DNA from: Fulvitalea axinellae
GTDB lineage: Bacteria > Bacteroidota > Bacteroidia > Cytophagales > Cyclobacteriaceae
NCBI RefSeq assembly: GCF_036492835.1
Contig: NZ_AP025314.1
Location: 930,001 to 994,000, forward strand
Direction of reading: 5' to 3'
Length of the DNA stretch: 64,000 nucleotides
Shown in pieces: positions 28,416-37,969 of the stretch; the stretch's first letter is position 1, and every line of letters starts with the position of its first letter. A program made the translations under genes and the position numbers. Under the pieces are notes generated by a model that ran no database searches, was not told where the DNA came from, and saw nothing but the letters and a program-made list of their open reading frames with translations.

Positions 28416-28479
28416 TAAATGACTAAGGTAATCCGGCGTAAAGCTAATTTAGATTATGTCCAAATTAAATGACTTTGGT
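28416..28479. repeat. Two 14-bp direct repeats, 50 bp apart, upstream of the TonB receptor
   Basis: TAAATGACTAAGGT (28416-28429) and TAAATGACTTTGGT (28466-28479) match at 12 of 14 positions. The second copy starts directly after the candidate iron box (28447-28465). The 50-bp spacing is close to five helical turns. Confidence 0.5.
28447..28465 (-). promoter_or_regulatory. Second copy of the feoAB-type operator
   Basis: ATTTAGATTATGTCCAAAT agrees with the feoAB operator ATTTAGATAGAGTCTAAAT at 15 of 19 positions, including the outer ATTTAGAT and AAAT arms. It lies 70-88 bases upstream of the receptor start codon, in the range for a promoter-overlapping repressor site. Confidence 0.55.
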
Positions 28480-28535
28480 CATAAATATCTTCGAAAAGGG
28501 ATAAATGCCTCTCTTTTAATGGAGGAAAAGCAAAA

Positions 28536-30038
28536 TTAGTGCTCTGTCGAGGATTGTTTTTTCCGCTCCAACATTCGCGTTATATCGTCAGGATGAAGGG
28601 TTCTTTTTATTTTTCTTAATTCGGAGTCCAAAGCCAATCGCTCGTCAGCTGAAAAATCGCACCATGCCTTTAGCATCTGTTTGGCAAGGGCGAAATGCTC
28701 GGTGAAATCAGCGATAATGCCGTCCCAAAGAATCTCCAGTTCACTGAAGGCCTCATCCATTTCGTCTGTTTTGATGCCTTTGTGTTCTCCTGAGGTCAGC
28801 ATCTTGTCTGCGGGAACTTTATCCCATTCTTCGTTGCAGAAATCAAAATGCTGGTGTGCCGAGGAACGGAAAAAGCCGGGTTCGTTTACTACCTGAAGAA
28901 AGTGCGTAATGATGGCTGTGAAATCGACCATTTCGGTTACCCGGATCTCGTTTAGCTGGATTGTGGCCGAGACTACCGACACGCGGAGGTTCAATCCGAA
29001 AATGGATGATTCTTCATCAGAGGAAAAGTCGAGGTAGTAGCCTTCGGGGACTAATCTTGCAAGGGAATATTCATTAGCTTTCGGAATTGTGGATTCTTCA
29101 GCTCTGGCCAACAACGCTTTGCCAAATTCAAGAGGCCTTTTCGTTCTCTTTCCGGTTTTTAGCTCTGTGGCTATGTGTCGCATTCTCCGTATCCAGTCGT
29201 CTTTTCCGCCTCTGTACCTTGTATAAAGGGGCGTGATTAAGTTGTCGGAGAGCCAGCGCTCGAATCTGATATGGGTTTTGTGCAACCTTTCCCTAAAGTC
29301 AGGCGGTAACGCTGTAAATGTGTCCACTCCGAATTTTTTTGGAAAATCGACAAACTTGAGTTGTTCTTCCAAAAATGTTTCGTCCAACACAGAAGGAGCC
29401 TCCACGGCTTTAACTTTCTTTTTTCTCCGTTTCTTCTTTTTTCTGTCCCCATTCTCCAAAATATCCGGCTCTTCTTCTTGGGCTTCGGCAAGCGTGAGGG
29501 CAGTGGCTCCTTCGGAAAGATCAGTTAATATATCAGGTGTGTCAATTTTTGGACTGGAGGTTTGGGGAATAACTACGGGAGACTCGCCGATGCGAATATC
29601 CAGTTTGGCTTTTTTGAGCCAGTTGTTAGCCGTCGGGATAATGTGCGCAAGTTCGGGAGCTGGAAATGTGGGTACAAATAACCCTGACCGCTTATCTTCC
29701 TTAAATATATATCTTGGTGCGATCCGGGATTTGGAGTAGTGCATTTCCGATACCCTCAACCACACCCTTCCCCGACGTTTGTCAAAAGTAGCGTCTTCCA
29801 CATCTATGGTAAGGTGCGGGTAGCCGGAAGTTACGGGCACGATTACGGCCCGTCTGGATCCCGCGCGGACAAAACGTCGTTTTATTCCGTCGTCGTGTTT
29901 CCGGGCCATAGGGCCATACCATTCGCTTGGGAGGGTTTCCAGCATTGCGCATTGCGCCACGGCGGGTCCCGCGGGCTTCGTCGCCGATTCCGCCCCACGG
30001 ACCGCCGGTTTTGCCTTTTTCTTTCCGGAAACGAACAC
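28536..30038 (-). CDS. Hypothetical protein with basic linker, unrecognised family
   Basis: 500 residues from a GTG start at 30038, which directly follows an in-frame TAA; the next possible start is ATG at codon 32. No signal peptide or membrane helix. The N-terminal 30 residues are Lys/Ala/Pro-rich and look disordered. Residues about 33-155 are a predicted mixed alpha/beta segment (PHLTIDVEDATFDKRRGRVW). A strongly basic patch (RKKKKRRKKKVKA, about residue 200) separates this from a mostly helical C-terminal half with many conserved-looking aromatic and acidic positions (HQHFDFCNEEWDKVP, FSELEILWDGIIADF). It follows glgX after 36 bases on the same strand and may be cotranscribed. I do not recognise the family and no catalytic motif is evident. 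Confidence 0.6.
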   Translation of the reverse strand: MFVSGKKKAKPAVRGAESATKPAGPAVAQCAMLETLPSEWYGPMARKHDDGIKRRFVRAGSRRAVIVPVTSGYPHLTIDVEDATFDKRRGRVWLRVSEMHYSKSRIAPRYIFKEDKRSGLFVPTFPAPELAHIIPTANNWLKKAKLDIRIGESPVVIPQTSSPKIDTPDILTDLSEGATALTLAEAQEEEPDILENGDRKKKKRRKKKVKAVEAPSVLDETFLEEQLKFVDFPKKFGVDTFTALPPDFRERLHKTHIRFERWLSDNLITPLYTRYRGGKDDWIRRMRHIATELKTGKRTKRPLEFGKALLARAEESTIPKANEYSLARLVPEGYYLDFSSDEESSIFGLNLRVSVVSATIQLNEIRVTEMVDFTAIITHFLQVVNEPGFFRSSAHQHFDFCNEEWDKVPADKMLTSGEHKGIKTDEMDEAFSELEILWDGIIADFTEHFALAKQMLKAWCDFSADERLALDSELRKIKRTLHPDDITRMLERKKQSSTEH

Positions 30039-30074
30039 TTAGTCCGAAATCGCGAATACCGTACCTTGAAGGTC

Positions 30075-32162
30075 TCAATGCTTTGCCATCAAGACGATAA
30101 TTGACCGAGCCTCGACCCTGATTGTATTGCCGGGCACTATGGGAGCCTTGTCGGGATCAATAAAATCTAGGCCTTTGCCCAACGCTGTGTTCACTACCCG
30201 TCGCCATTTCCGGTTGTATTTCAAGTCCGTGGGGATCTCGAAATCAAGAGCCTCCCAATATGCGTTTACGGCACAATACAGCCTTTCTTTGCTTTTCGGG
30301 TGGTGCAGGCCACAAGCGATCGAATGCGAATGCTCTGACATGTCGGGGCTGTTGAGCTTTACTCCGTGCCAAACAATACAACTGTCGTTTTCCATCTTGC
30401 TTTCGGCAAGCCAATGTTTTACCTGCATCACTTTAAGCCTATTGGCAAAGCCAATGACGTTCCGGCTGAACGCGAGCAAGTCCGCATTCTTTTTCGTCAA
30501 GGACCAATCCATCCAGCTAAGTTCGTTGTCTTGGCAATAGGCGTTGTTGTTGCCTTGTTGTGTCCTGCCCAGCTCGTCACCCATCAACAGCATAGGTGTT
30601 CCTTGGGAAAAGAAAATCAATGTCAGGAAGTTTTTGAGCTGTTTGCGCCTAAGGGCCAGAACTTTCTTGTTGTCGGTTGGTCCTTCCTCACCACAGTTCC
30701 AGCTGAAGTTGTCGTCCATGCCGTCGCGGTTATGCTCTCCGTTGGCGTCGTTGTGTTTTTGGTTGTACGAGACCAGATCGTAAAGCGGCATGCCGTCGTG
30801 ACAGGCGACGAAGTGGATACTGCGTGTGGTTTCCCATTCTTTTCCCCTAAATATGTCCGGGCTTCCCAGCAATCTTCTTTGGAATACCGCCACTGAACCG
30901 GTGTCTCCTTTTATGAATCTGCGGACATCGTCTCGGAAAGCGCCGTTCCATTCGGCCCATCTATCGCCGGTGAATTGGCCGAGTTGATAAAGTCCCGCGG
31001 CGTCCCAAGCTTCGGCAATGATCTTCGTGCCCGCTAGTGCCGGTTCGGATTCTATTTCCCAAAGAATAGGCGGGTTATCCATCGGTTCGCCCGATTCGGA
31101 GCGGGAGAGAATCGAGGCCAAGTCAAAGCGAAAACCGTCGACGTGCATTTCTTTAACCCAATAGCACAGGGAATCCAGAATAAGCCTCCGGGCGATTGAT
31201 TGGTTTGCGTTTACAGTATTTCCGCAACCCGTGAAGTTCTTGTATTTGGAAGCGTCATCGTCTTCCAGCATATAATACCCGGAATTGGAGAGGCCTTTGA
31301 AACTGAGTACTGGCCCTGTCTCGTCGCCTTCGGCTGTGTGGTTGTAGACAACATCGAGGATCACCTCGATTCCCGCTTTGTGCAAGGCCTTTACCATGTC
31401 CCGGAACTCATCCACGATTGCGGTAGCCTCATGCGGGGATTTTGAGTATCTGTTGTGTGGGGAGAAAAAGTTGATGGAGCTGTATCCCCAGTAGTTTACT
31501 TTGCCTTTTGGTGCGTCATAAGGGTCGAACAAATGGATTGGCATAAGTTCGACGGCCGTTACGCCCAGTTTTTTTAGATACGGGATTTTTCTGATAACCC
31601 CCGAATAAGTGCCCCGTTCGGCTTCGGGAACCCCCGAGTTGGGGTTCATGGTGAAGCCCTTTACATGCATTTCGTAAATGACGGATTCTTCGTAAGGAAT
31701 TTTTGGTGGCTCATCGTCTTCCCAATCATACAAGCTGGAATCGATTACCGCCGATTTTAAGGACCAAGGGCCGTTCCAGCCTCTTTTTTTATGCTTTTCC
31801 CTGTCGTAATCCGGTCCGACTACCGCTCGGGCGTACGGATCGACCAAGTATCTGTCTTTGTCGAAGCGCAGGCCCTTTTTTGGGGCGTATGGGCCGTTGA
31901 CCCTGTAAGCGTAGAGCTGGCCGTGCCCGATGCCTTTGACAAGAGCGTGCCAATAGTAATATGTGCGGTTGCGTTTGGGGTCGAAGGTAATTGTTCTAGC
32001 CGGCTCGGCGTCTTCCGGTTTGTCAAAAAGTAAGAGTTCCACTGATGTGGCCTGTTTTGAGAAAAGGCAGAAATTCACTCCTTCTTTCGTTATGGTAACA
32101 CCCACGGGCGAGCAGTGTCCAGCCACTACGCTAATGTCCTTCCTCTTCTTTCTAACTCCCAT
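30075..32162 (-). CDS. glgX: Glycogen debranching enzyme GlgX (isoamylase type, GH13_11)
   Basis: 695 residues, cytosolic. An N-terminal CBM48 domain (GHCSPVGVTITKEGVNFCLF) precedes the GH13 barrel with region I VILDVVYNHTAEG, nucleophile Asp347 in GFRFDLAS, acid/base Glu384 in IIAEAWDAAG, and region IV FVACHDGMPLYDLVSYN. The family hydrolyses alpha-1,6 branches of glycogen or limit dextrin. The start is ATG 32162 (MGVRKKRKDISVV). No other glg gene is adjacent; the next gene downstream is an unrecognised protein 36 bases away. The upstream gene is divergent. Confidence 0.93.
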   Translation of the reverse strand: MGVRKKRKDISVVAGHCSPVGVTITKEGVNFCLFSKQATSVELLLFDKPEDAEPARTITFDPKRNRTYYYWHALVKGIGHGQLYAYRVNGPYAPKKGLRFDKDRYLVDPYARAVVGPDYDREKHKKRGWNGPWSLKSAVIDSSLYDWEDDEPPKIPYEESVIYEMHVKGFTMNPNSGVPEAERGTYSGVIRKIPYLKKLGVTAVELMPIHLFDPYDAPKGKVNYWGYSSINFFSPHNRYSKSPHEATAIVDEFRDMVKALHKAGIEVILDVVYNHTAEGDETGPVLSFKGLSNSGYYMLEDDDASKYKNFTGCGNTVNANQSIARRLILDSLCYWVKEMHVDGFRFDLASILSRSESGEPMDNPPILWEIESEPALAGTKIIAEAWDAAGLYQLGQFTGDRWAEWNGAFRDDVRRFIKGDTGSVAVFQRRLLGSPDIFRGKEWETTRSIHFVACHDGMPLYDLVSYNQKHNDANGEHNRDGMDDNFSWNCGEEGPTDNKKVLALRRKQLKNFLTLIFFSQGTPMLLMGDELGRTQQGNNNAYCQDNELSWMDWSLTKKNADLLAFSRNVIGFANRLKVMQVKHWLAESKMENDSCIVWHGVKLNSPDMSEHSHSIACGLHHPKSKERLYCAVNAYWEALDFEIPTDLKYNRKWRRVVNTALGKGLDFIDPDKAPIVPGNTIRVEARSIIVLMAKH

Positions 32163-32454
32163 ATTCTCTGCGTTGCGTTTGTTTGTTCCGAACAGTGGAA
32201 CCTAGGTTTAGACAAACATAATAATTCAAGGTTGCCAACTATGTTTGGGATGTTGAGGATTATATTTGTCTCTAAACAAAATGTAAAATATAAATTTGAA
32301 TCCTTTTTTTGTTTATTTTAGGGAAAATAAGGATACCGTCTACTACAGTCGATTTGATTATTCCTTCGGGAAAAAGCCGGGGAGGGCATTGACCTCATGA
32401 TTTTTAGGGTTGCCGCTCGGATGAAATTTTTTAACAATCACAAAATCAGTCTGA

Positions 32455-35157
32455 ATGAGAAAGTCAGCATCAATTCTTTGTCTTTTTATTTGTCTCGTAA
32501 CTTTTGTTTCCGCGGACGAGCCGTTCGATAGTGAGGTTAAGCACATTGTAGCGAAGGCCGAAAAGTATTTTGCGCTACGACCGATTGAGAAAGTGTTTTT
32601 ACATACGGATAGGGACTATTATTACAGAGGCGACAGTCTGTGGTTTTCGGCTTATTTGCTTAATAGCGAGGATCACACGGTGATACCCGGAGTGGAAAGC
32701 TTGTATGTTGAGCTTTTGAACCAAGATGGAAGTACGGTCAGCAGGAAGATACTGAAAAGTATGGACGGATATTGTTCCGGAGAGTTTAAGATCCCTTTTG
32801 AGGCTAAGGCGGACCATTATCGGTTGGTGGCCTACACCAATTGGATGCGTAACTATGCGCCTGAATTTTTCTTCGAAAAGAGTCTCCAATTAATTTCGGA
32901 TGAGAACAGTAATGTTAATGTGAAGTCCAAGGTGGAGAATCGAAAGGTGAGCGTAAACCTATCGAGTCTTGCGGATTCAATTTCATTATCGAATAAACCG
33001 GTAAAGGCATCGCTTTACCGAGACGGTGAGATAATAACCTCCAGATCTATACGAACAGACGCAAAAGGGAATTTCACTTGGGATATTGGCAAACGTAAAT
33101 TTGAGAGCCTAGATGATATCGAGCTTCTTGTTGAGGTCGGAGTCTCAAAAAAACTCACCGAACGGAAAGTTATTCCGCTAAAATTGAATAGTGGACCCGA
33201 AATTAAATTTTATCCTGAAGCCGGGGATTTGGTTTATGGCCTTAAATCCAAAGTTGCAGTATTGGTGGAGGATAAGGACGGAACTCCCGCAAAGGCGGAA
33301 ATATCCATCTTGGATTCTTCGGAGGAAAAGATTGTCTATTTCTCCACGTCAACGGACGGTAAGGGAACGTTTGATCTTCTTCCGCAAAAAGGGAAAAACT
33401 ATTATGCGGAGATTCGCATATCGGGAGACAGTTTGACGATTCCGTTGCCTGCGCCTAAATCAGAAGGGTACAACCTGACGGTGGCACCACTGAAGAAAAA
33501 CAACATCTCAATTTACGCTTCGGCTACGGATGGTTTAGAAAAGGGTTACCTGATTGTCCATTCCCGGAACCAGATTCATTATGCCAGCACACTGGATCTA
33601 GACAAAGGTCAGCAAGCGCTTCATATACGGAAACAAGATTTGCCTGAGGGAGTAAACTGCGTCACTCTTTTTGACAGTCAGTTAAGGCCGAGGTGTGAGC
33701 GCTTGTTTTATGTAAACAAGGAAAGTGAAGTGGCTTTTAAAGCGACTACTGACAAAGAATCTTATGGAGTTCGGGAAAAGGTGTCTTTGCGCATTAGCGC
33801 TACTACGGAAGACGGTTTGCCCGCAAAAGCGAGATTCTCCATTTCCGTTACGGACAAATCGGTAGTGCCATCTGCGAGTTCATTGGGAATCCGCCGTTAC
33901 CTTACGGCAGATTCCGAAATAGGGGCGGAAATGCCTTGCGTTTCCGATTTTTTGGAAGACCCTACAAGGAAAAAGCTGTTTTTGATAGACCTTAAGTTAC
34001 TTACGGAAGGTTGGAGAAGGTTTACTTGGCAGGATGTTTTTTCCGACAGTCTTTCTGCTCCGGTATTCGAAAAAGAGCCAGGAATCGCTATTCGAGGAAA
34101 TGTTCAAAGTCATTGGGATAAAAACCTTGAGAATGCCTCAGTGATATTGAGCATTGATAAGCGTCCGTATTTCGCTAATACGGATACGGATGGAAACTTT
34201 AGTTTTTTTGTGGAGAATATCAGCGATACGACTACGGTGAATTTAATTGCGAAAAAGGAAAAGGGTAATGGGCGCACTGTTTTAAAAGTAAATCCATTGC
34301 GCTATCCGCAACATTCCGCAAGTCCGTTGATGAAAGTGTCGGCTGAGATCATGGAAAAGCTGGAGGATTTTGTTCAGCTTAAAGATAATGTGGTATTACC
34401 AGAAAAGAGGTTCCGACCTATGGATGATACTCGTTTGCTGGATATGGTGACCGTAACGGCGGACAGGCTGAGAGATGAAGAGAAAAAGAGAAATATACGT
34501 CGCGGAATTTATAGAAACCCTTCACATACTGTAGTTGTTACTCCGCAAAAGGAAGTGGAATATACTAACCCTATTGATATGTTGCGGTCAATTCCTGGGG
34601 TCAAAGTGTTGCCTGATGCGAATGATCCAACGATTTTGAAAGTCAATCTGGATCGAGGTCCAAGTACCTTGGGTGGAGCAGCTGTTACCCGTATTTTTAT
34701 CGATGGTACGTTGTTGGACACGGCGTCGGTAGAATTAAATTTTCTGAACCCGTCTGAGATTAGCTTTATTGATCTTTTTAAGCCTGGCCACACTTCTATT
34801 TTTGGTTCGGCGGGCTTTGGTGGAGCGATTGCGATCTATACAAAACGAGGGCAAGCCCATAAAGAGATTGAAGACCGATCGAAAACGAAATTTGTATCGC
34901 CGGGTTTTTACACCGCACGTGAATTCGCCTCGCCTGATTATTCCTCAAAACGACAAGATTATATAGTCCCCGACCATCGGATTACGTTATATTGGAATCC
35001 TTTGATAGAGACAGATGACAATGGGAATGCAGAAGTTTCCTTCTTTACGTCTGATATCTTAACGGATTTTGATGTGTCTGTGCAAGGGTTAAGTGAAGAC
35101 GGAGAGCCGGTGTCTGGTGATTTTGTGTTACGGACAAAGACAGATCAGCGTTTGTAA
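32455..35157 (+). CDS. Macroglobulin (MG2) / TonB-plug domain envelope protein, paralogue 1
   Basis: 900 residues, with a signal peptide (MRKSASILCLFICLVTFVSA). The N-terminal signature EKVFLHTDRDYYYRGDSLWF is that of MG2/alpha-2-macroglobulin-type strands; further Ig-like modules follow. About residues 690-800 form a TonB-receptor plug (PIDMLRSIPGVKVLPD, IFGSAGFGGAIAIYTKRGQ), but no barrel comes after it. Instead a final macroglobulin-like module (ITLYWNPLIETDDNGNAEVS) closes the protein. It therefore cannot form a receptor pore alone. It has a paralogue 41 bases downstream (23 to its earlier in-frame start) with the same layout. A TATATTTG -7-like element lies at 32261-32268, but without a well-spaced -33 element. 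This type is common in Bacteroidota and functionally uncharacterised. Confidence 0.82.
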   Translation: MRKSASILCLFICLVTFVSADEPFDSEVKHIVAKAEKYFALRPIEKVFLHTDRDYYYRGDSLWFSAYLLNSEDHTVIPGVESLYVELLNQDGSTVSRKILKSMDGYCSGEFKIPFEAKADHYRLVAYTNWMRNYAPEFFFEKSLQLISDENSNVNVKSKVENRKVSVNLSSLADSISLSNKPVKASLYRDGEIITSRSIRTDAKGNFTWDIGKRKFESLDDIELLVEVGVSKKLTERKVIPLKLNSGPEIKFYPEAGDLVYGLKSKVAVLVEDKDGTPAKAEISILDSSEEKIVYFSTSTDGKGTFDLLPQKGKNYYAEIRISGDSLTIPLPAPKSEGYNLTVAPLKKNNISIYASATDGLEKGYLIVHSRNQIHYASTLDLDKGQQALHIRKQDLPEGVNCVTLFDSQLRPRCERLFYVNKESEVAFKATTDKESYGVREKVSLRISATTEDGLPAKARFSISVTDKSVVPSASSLGIRRYLTADSEIGAEMPCVSDFLEDPTRKKLFLIDLKLLTEGWRRFTWQDVFSDSLSAPVFEKEPGIAIRGNVQSHWDKNLENASVILSIDKRPYFANTDTDGNFSFFVENISDTTTVNLIAKKEKGNGRTVLKVNPLRYPQHSASPLMKVSAEIMEKLEDFVQLKDNVVLPEKRFRPMDDTRLLDMVTVTADRLRDEEKKRNIRRGIYRNPSHTVVVTPQKEVEYTNPIDMLRSIPGVKVLPDANDPTILKVNLDRGPSTLGGAAVTRIFIDGTLLDTASVELNFLNPSEISFIDLFKPGHTSIFGSAGFGGAIAIYTKRGQAHKEIEDRSKTKFVSPGFYTAREFASPDYSSKRQDYIVPDHRITLYWNPLIETDDNGNAEVSFFTSDILTDFDVSVQGLSEDGEPVSGDFVLRTKTDQRL

Positions 35158-35198
35158 ATAATATAGTACATCATTTTTAAATGCAAATAAGGTGTTTT

Positions 35199-37886
35199 AT
35201 GAATAGACGACATCAAATTTTTGCTTGTGTAGCATGTGCGTTTTTTTTTGTTGCGTTCACCCAATCACAAGATGACGGGGTAAAGACCGTCATAGCCAAA
35301 ATGCAACGCTTCTTTAAGGAGCGAGCCAGTGAAAAAGTGTATTTGCACACCGACCGGAGCTATTATTTCGGAGGTGACGATTTATGGTATTCCGCTTACC
35401 TGTTGGAGGGGAAGAGCCACGCTCTGTTGCCGGGTGCGGAGACCATTTATATCGATTTGCTTGACGGTAACGGGAAGGCTGTGGATAAGCATATTGTCCG
35501 GGCTAATAAAGGTTTTGCCCGGGGAAATATCGAGTTGCCAGTAAAAATTCCTCAGGGCAATTACCAATTGGTGGCCCGAACGAAGTGGATGGAAAATTTC
35601 GGAGAGCATCTTTATTACCGAAAAACAATCCGTGTGCTTTCCCGTCGCGAGGCTAAGATTCGGGCCAAAATTACGCAGGAGAGCATGGAGGCTGGAACTC
35701 AGAACGGCGTAAGAGTAATAAAGGTTAAGCTCAACACCGATAGCGATACCATAACCGTGGCCGAGCGAAAGGTGGCTGCCAGTTTGATAAAGGACGGCAA
35801 GTTAATCAAGAAGAAGAATCTGCGGACAGACTCGGACGGAGAACTGAACTGGGTGATTCCGGAGAGTGAAGCGGCTGGTATTGAACAGGCTGAGTTGCGC
35901 CTCAATATCAAGGTGGCGAAGACTTGGGGCGTGACCAAAGGAGAGTCTTTATACCTGAACCGTTTGCCAAAGCTTGAATTTTTCCCCGAAGGGGGTGATA
36001 TGGTGATTGGTTTGCAATCTCGTGTCGGGGTGAGAGTTACTATGCCGGATGGCAAGCCGGGCAAGCTGAACATAGCCATAATGGATAGCGAAGGCGAACG
36101 CAAGGTGTCGTTTGCGTCGACTGTTGGCGGGAGGGCGACTTTTGCGTTAATTCCCGAAGAAGGTAAGACTTATTACGCCGTAGACGGCGATAGTGAGGAG
36201 TCGACTTACAAAATTCGCCTTCCGGAAGCTAAGCCTTCTGGGATTACCATGTCGGTTAACCCTATGTTGCGAAAGGGTATTGTGCTTCAGGCTTCGGCCA
36301 GTCCCGATTTGAAAAAGGCTTATGCGGTGTTCCATTCTCGTGATAGGGTAGTTTATGCTGGCGAGTTGGATTTTTCCAGCCTTCCGAGTGTTTCACTTAG
36401 TTTGCCGAAGAAGTATTTTCCTTCAGGCATTAGTTGCGTAACGCTTTTCGACAGTCAGTTGCGTCCGCGGAGCGAGCGAATCTTTTTTGTCGATAAATAT
36501 GACCGTTTGGGATTGGAGGCTGTCGCCGACCGGCAAGCTTATGACCGTCGTGAGAAAGTGACGCTGAAGATTACCGCCAAGACACCGGATGGCCAGCCTG
36601 TACGTGGCCGGTTTTCGTTGGCCGTTACTGATGCGGGCGCTGTTCCCGCCGACGATCAGTCGGGAATTCTGGGTTATCTGATGGCCGAGTCCGATTTGGG
36701 AGTCGAGGTGCCCGAAGCACGGAACTATTTCCGTGACCCTTCGAGAGCAAATATGGTTAAGATGGATTTGAGGTTGATGACCGACGGTTGGAGACGTTTC
36801 ACTTGGCCAGACGTTCTGGTCGATAGCCTTCAGGCGCCGACTATTGCCAAAGAGGATGCGTTTTCCTTCTCAGGGCAGGTGTTGAATCTTTGGAACAAAC
36901 CTTCAAAGGATGCTTTGGTCTTGCTGTCGGCAGGGGAACAAAAGTTCTTCGTTAAAACGGAAGAAGACGGTCGATTCGACATGCCTGTGGATATGATAGC
37001 CGATACCACTAAAATTGAAATCTTGGCCCGTAACAAAAAAGGGAAAGACAGGGTGATTCTGAAAGTGGATTCGGTAAGAAGTTCGGTAACGAGGCAAGAC
37101 GCCGTATTTCCGGTTCCCGACAGTTTGATGGCCAAGCTTCAGGCCATGATTCACCGGCGCGACAGTTTGGATCTGATCGAACGGGTGTATAATCCGTTTG
37201 GCAAGACTGTGTTCCTTGATGAGGTGACCGTAAGCTCAAAGCGAATAGAAGAAGAGAAACGTGACGAGATGCGTGGCTTTATGCGTGGCGCCTCCCACAC
37301 TCTGACCTTCGACGACGATAATATAAGCAGCTATAATACCGTCTTCGATATGCTGATGGGTATGCCGGGCGTGAGTGTGATAGGAACGACCGTAACGATC
37401 CGTGGAGGCGGTACGCCAGGCTTTTACCTTGACGGGGTTCAAACTGATTTGGAGATGATAGAAACGCTTAACCCATTGGATATTGATTTTATCGACGTGT
37501 TTAAGGGCGCAAATGCGGCCATTTTCGGAATGAATGGTGGTAACGGCGTGATAGCCTTTTATACCAAGCGCGGAGAGGCCCGTTCCAATGGTGTCGATTT
37601 CTCGATAGTCAAACTGCAGTCGCCGGGATACCGGATGGCACGGAAGTTTGCCAATCCCGATTACTCCAAGGAACTGCCCGAACATGTGAAGCCGGACCGT
37701 CGAGTGACGCTGTATTGGACTCCGTTGATTGTGACCGACGAGGCCGGAGAGGCTACGGTTACCTTCTTTACGGGTGATAAATATTCTGAATATCACGTGG
37801 ATATTCAGGGCATAGATCCTTTGGGACGCGCTGGTGCTACGCAAACTTCCTTTAAGACTAGCTCCAGAGTGGAGAGACCTAATTAG
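35199..37886 (+). CDS. Macroglobulin (MG2) / TonB-plug domain envelope protein, paralogue 2
   Basis: 895 residues from ATG 35199, which opens a clean signal peptide (MNRRHQIFACVACAFFFVAF); ATG 35181 in the same frame would add six residues. It has the same layout as the preceding gene: EKVYLHTDRSYYFGGDDLWY near the N-terminus, conserved VTLFDSQLRPRSERIFFVDK, plug-like segment about 680-800 (YNTVFDMLMGMPGVSVIG, FKGANAAIFGMNGGNGVIA), and a final module RRVTLYWTPLIVTDEAGEA. There is no barrel. The two genes are clearly a tandem duplication that has since diverged along the whole length. They share one transcription unit ending at the strong hairpin 37912-37952. Confidence 0.82.
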   Translation: MNRRHQIFACVACAFFFVAFTQSQDDGVKTVIAKMQRFFKERASEKVYLHTDRSYYFGGDDLWYSAYLLEGKSHALLPGAETIYIDLLDGNGKAVDKHIVRANKGFARGNIELPVKIPQGNYQLVARTKWMENFGEHLYYRKTIRVLSRREAKIRAKITQESMEAGTQNGVRVIKVKLNTDSDTITVAERKVAASLIKDGKLIKKKNLRTDSDGELNWVIPESEAAGIEQAELRLNIKVAKTWGVTKGESLYLNRLPKLEFFPEGGDMVIGLQSRVGVRVTMPDGKPGKLNIAIMDSEGERKVSFASTVGGRATFALIPEEGKTYYAVDGDSEESTYKIRLPEAKPSGITMSVNPMLRKGIVLQASASPDLKKAYAVFHSRDRVVYAGELDFSSLPSVSLSLPKKYFPSGISCVTLFDSQLRPRSERIFFVDKYDRLGLEAVADRQAYDRREKVTLKITAKTPDGQPVRGRFSLAVTDAGAVPADDQSGILGYLMAESDLGVEVPEARNYFRDPSRANMVKMDLRLMTDGWRRFTWPDVLVDSLQAPTIAKEDAFSFSGQVLNLWNKPSKDALVLLSAGEQKFFVKTEEDGRFDMPVDMIADTTKIEILARNKKGKDRVILKVDSVRSSVTRQDAVFPVPDSLMAKLQAMIHRRDSLDLIERVYNPFGKTVFLDEVTVSSKRIEEEKRDEMRGFMRGASHTLTFDDDNISSYNTVFDMLMGMPGVSVIGTTVTIRGGGTPGFYLDGVQTDLEMIETLNPLDIDFIDVFKGANAAIFGMNGGNGVIAFYTKRGEARSNGVDFSIVKLQSPGYRMARKFANPDYSKELPEHVKPDRRVTLYWTPLIVTDEAGEATVTFFTGDKYSEYHVDIQGIDPLGRAGATQTSFKTSSRVERPN

Positions 37887-37911
37887 TTGGGTAGTTTGCG
37901 AGTTTAGGCCC

Positions 37912-37952
37912 GACATGAAAAAAGTCCCGATTTTCGGGACTTTTTTCATGTC
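37912..37952. terminator. Bidirectional terminator, 19-bp perfect stem
   Basis: GACATGAAAAAAGTCCCGA (37912-37930) and its exact complement (37934-37952), with a 3-base loop and internal A/T runs on both sides. It ends both the macroglobulin-plug unit and the convergent porin gene. Confidence 0.88.
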
Positions 37953-37969
37953 AGGATATTATTTTTTGC

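Noticed and set aside
29782..30078. Possible frameshifted N-terminal extension of the hypothetical protein at 28536-30038
   Set aside because: The overlapping frame from 30078 shows no conserved features, and the GTG start gives a complete protein; no evidence of a frameshift.
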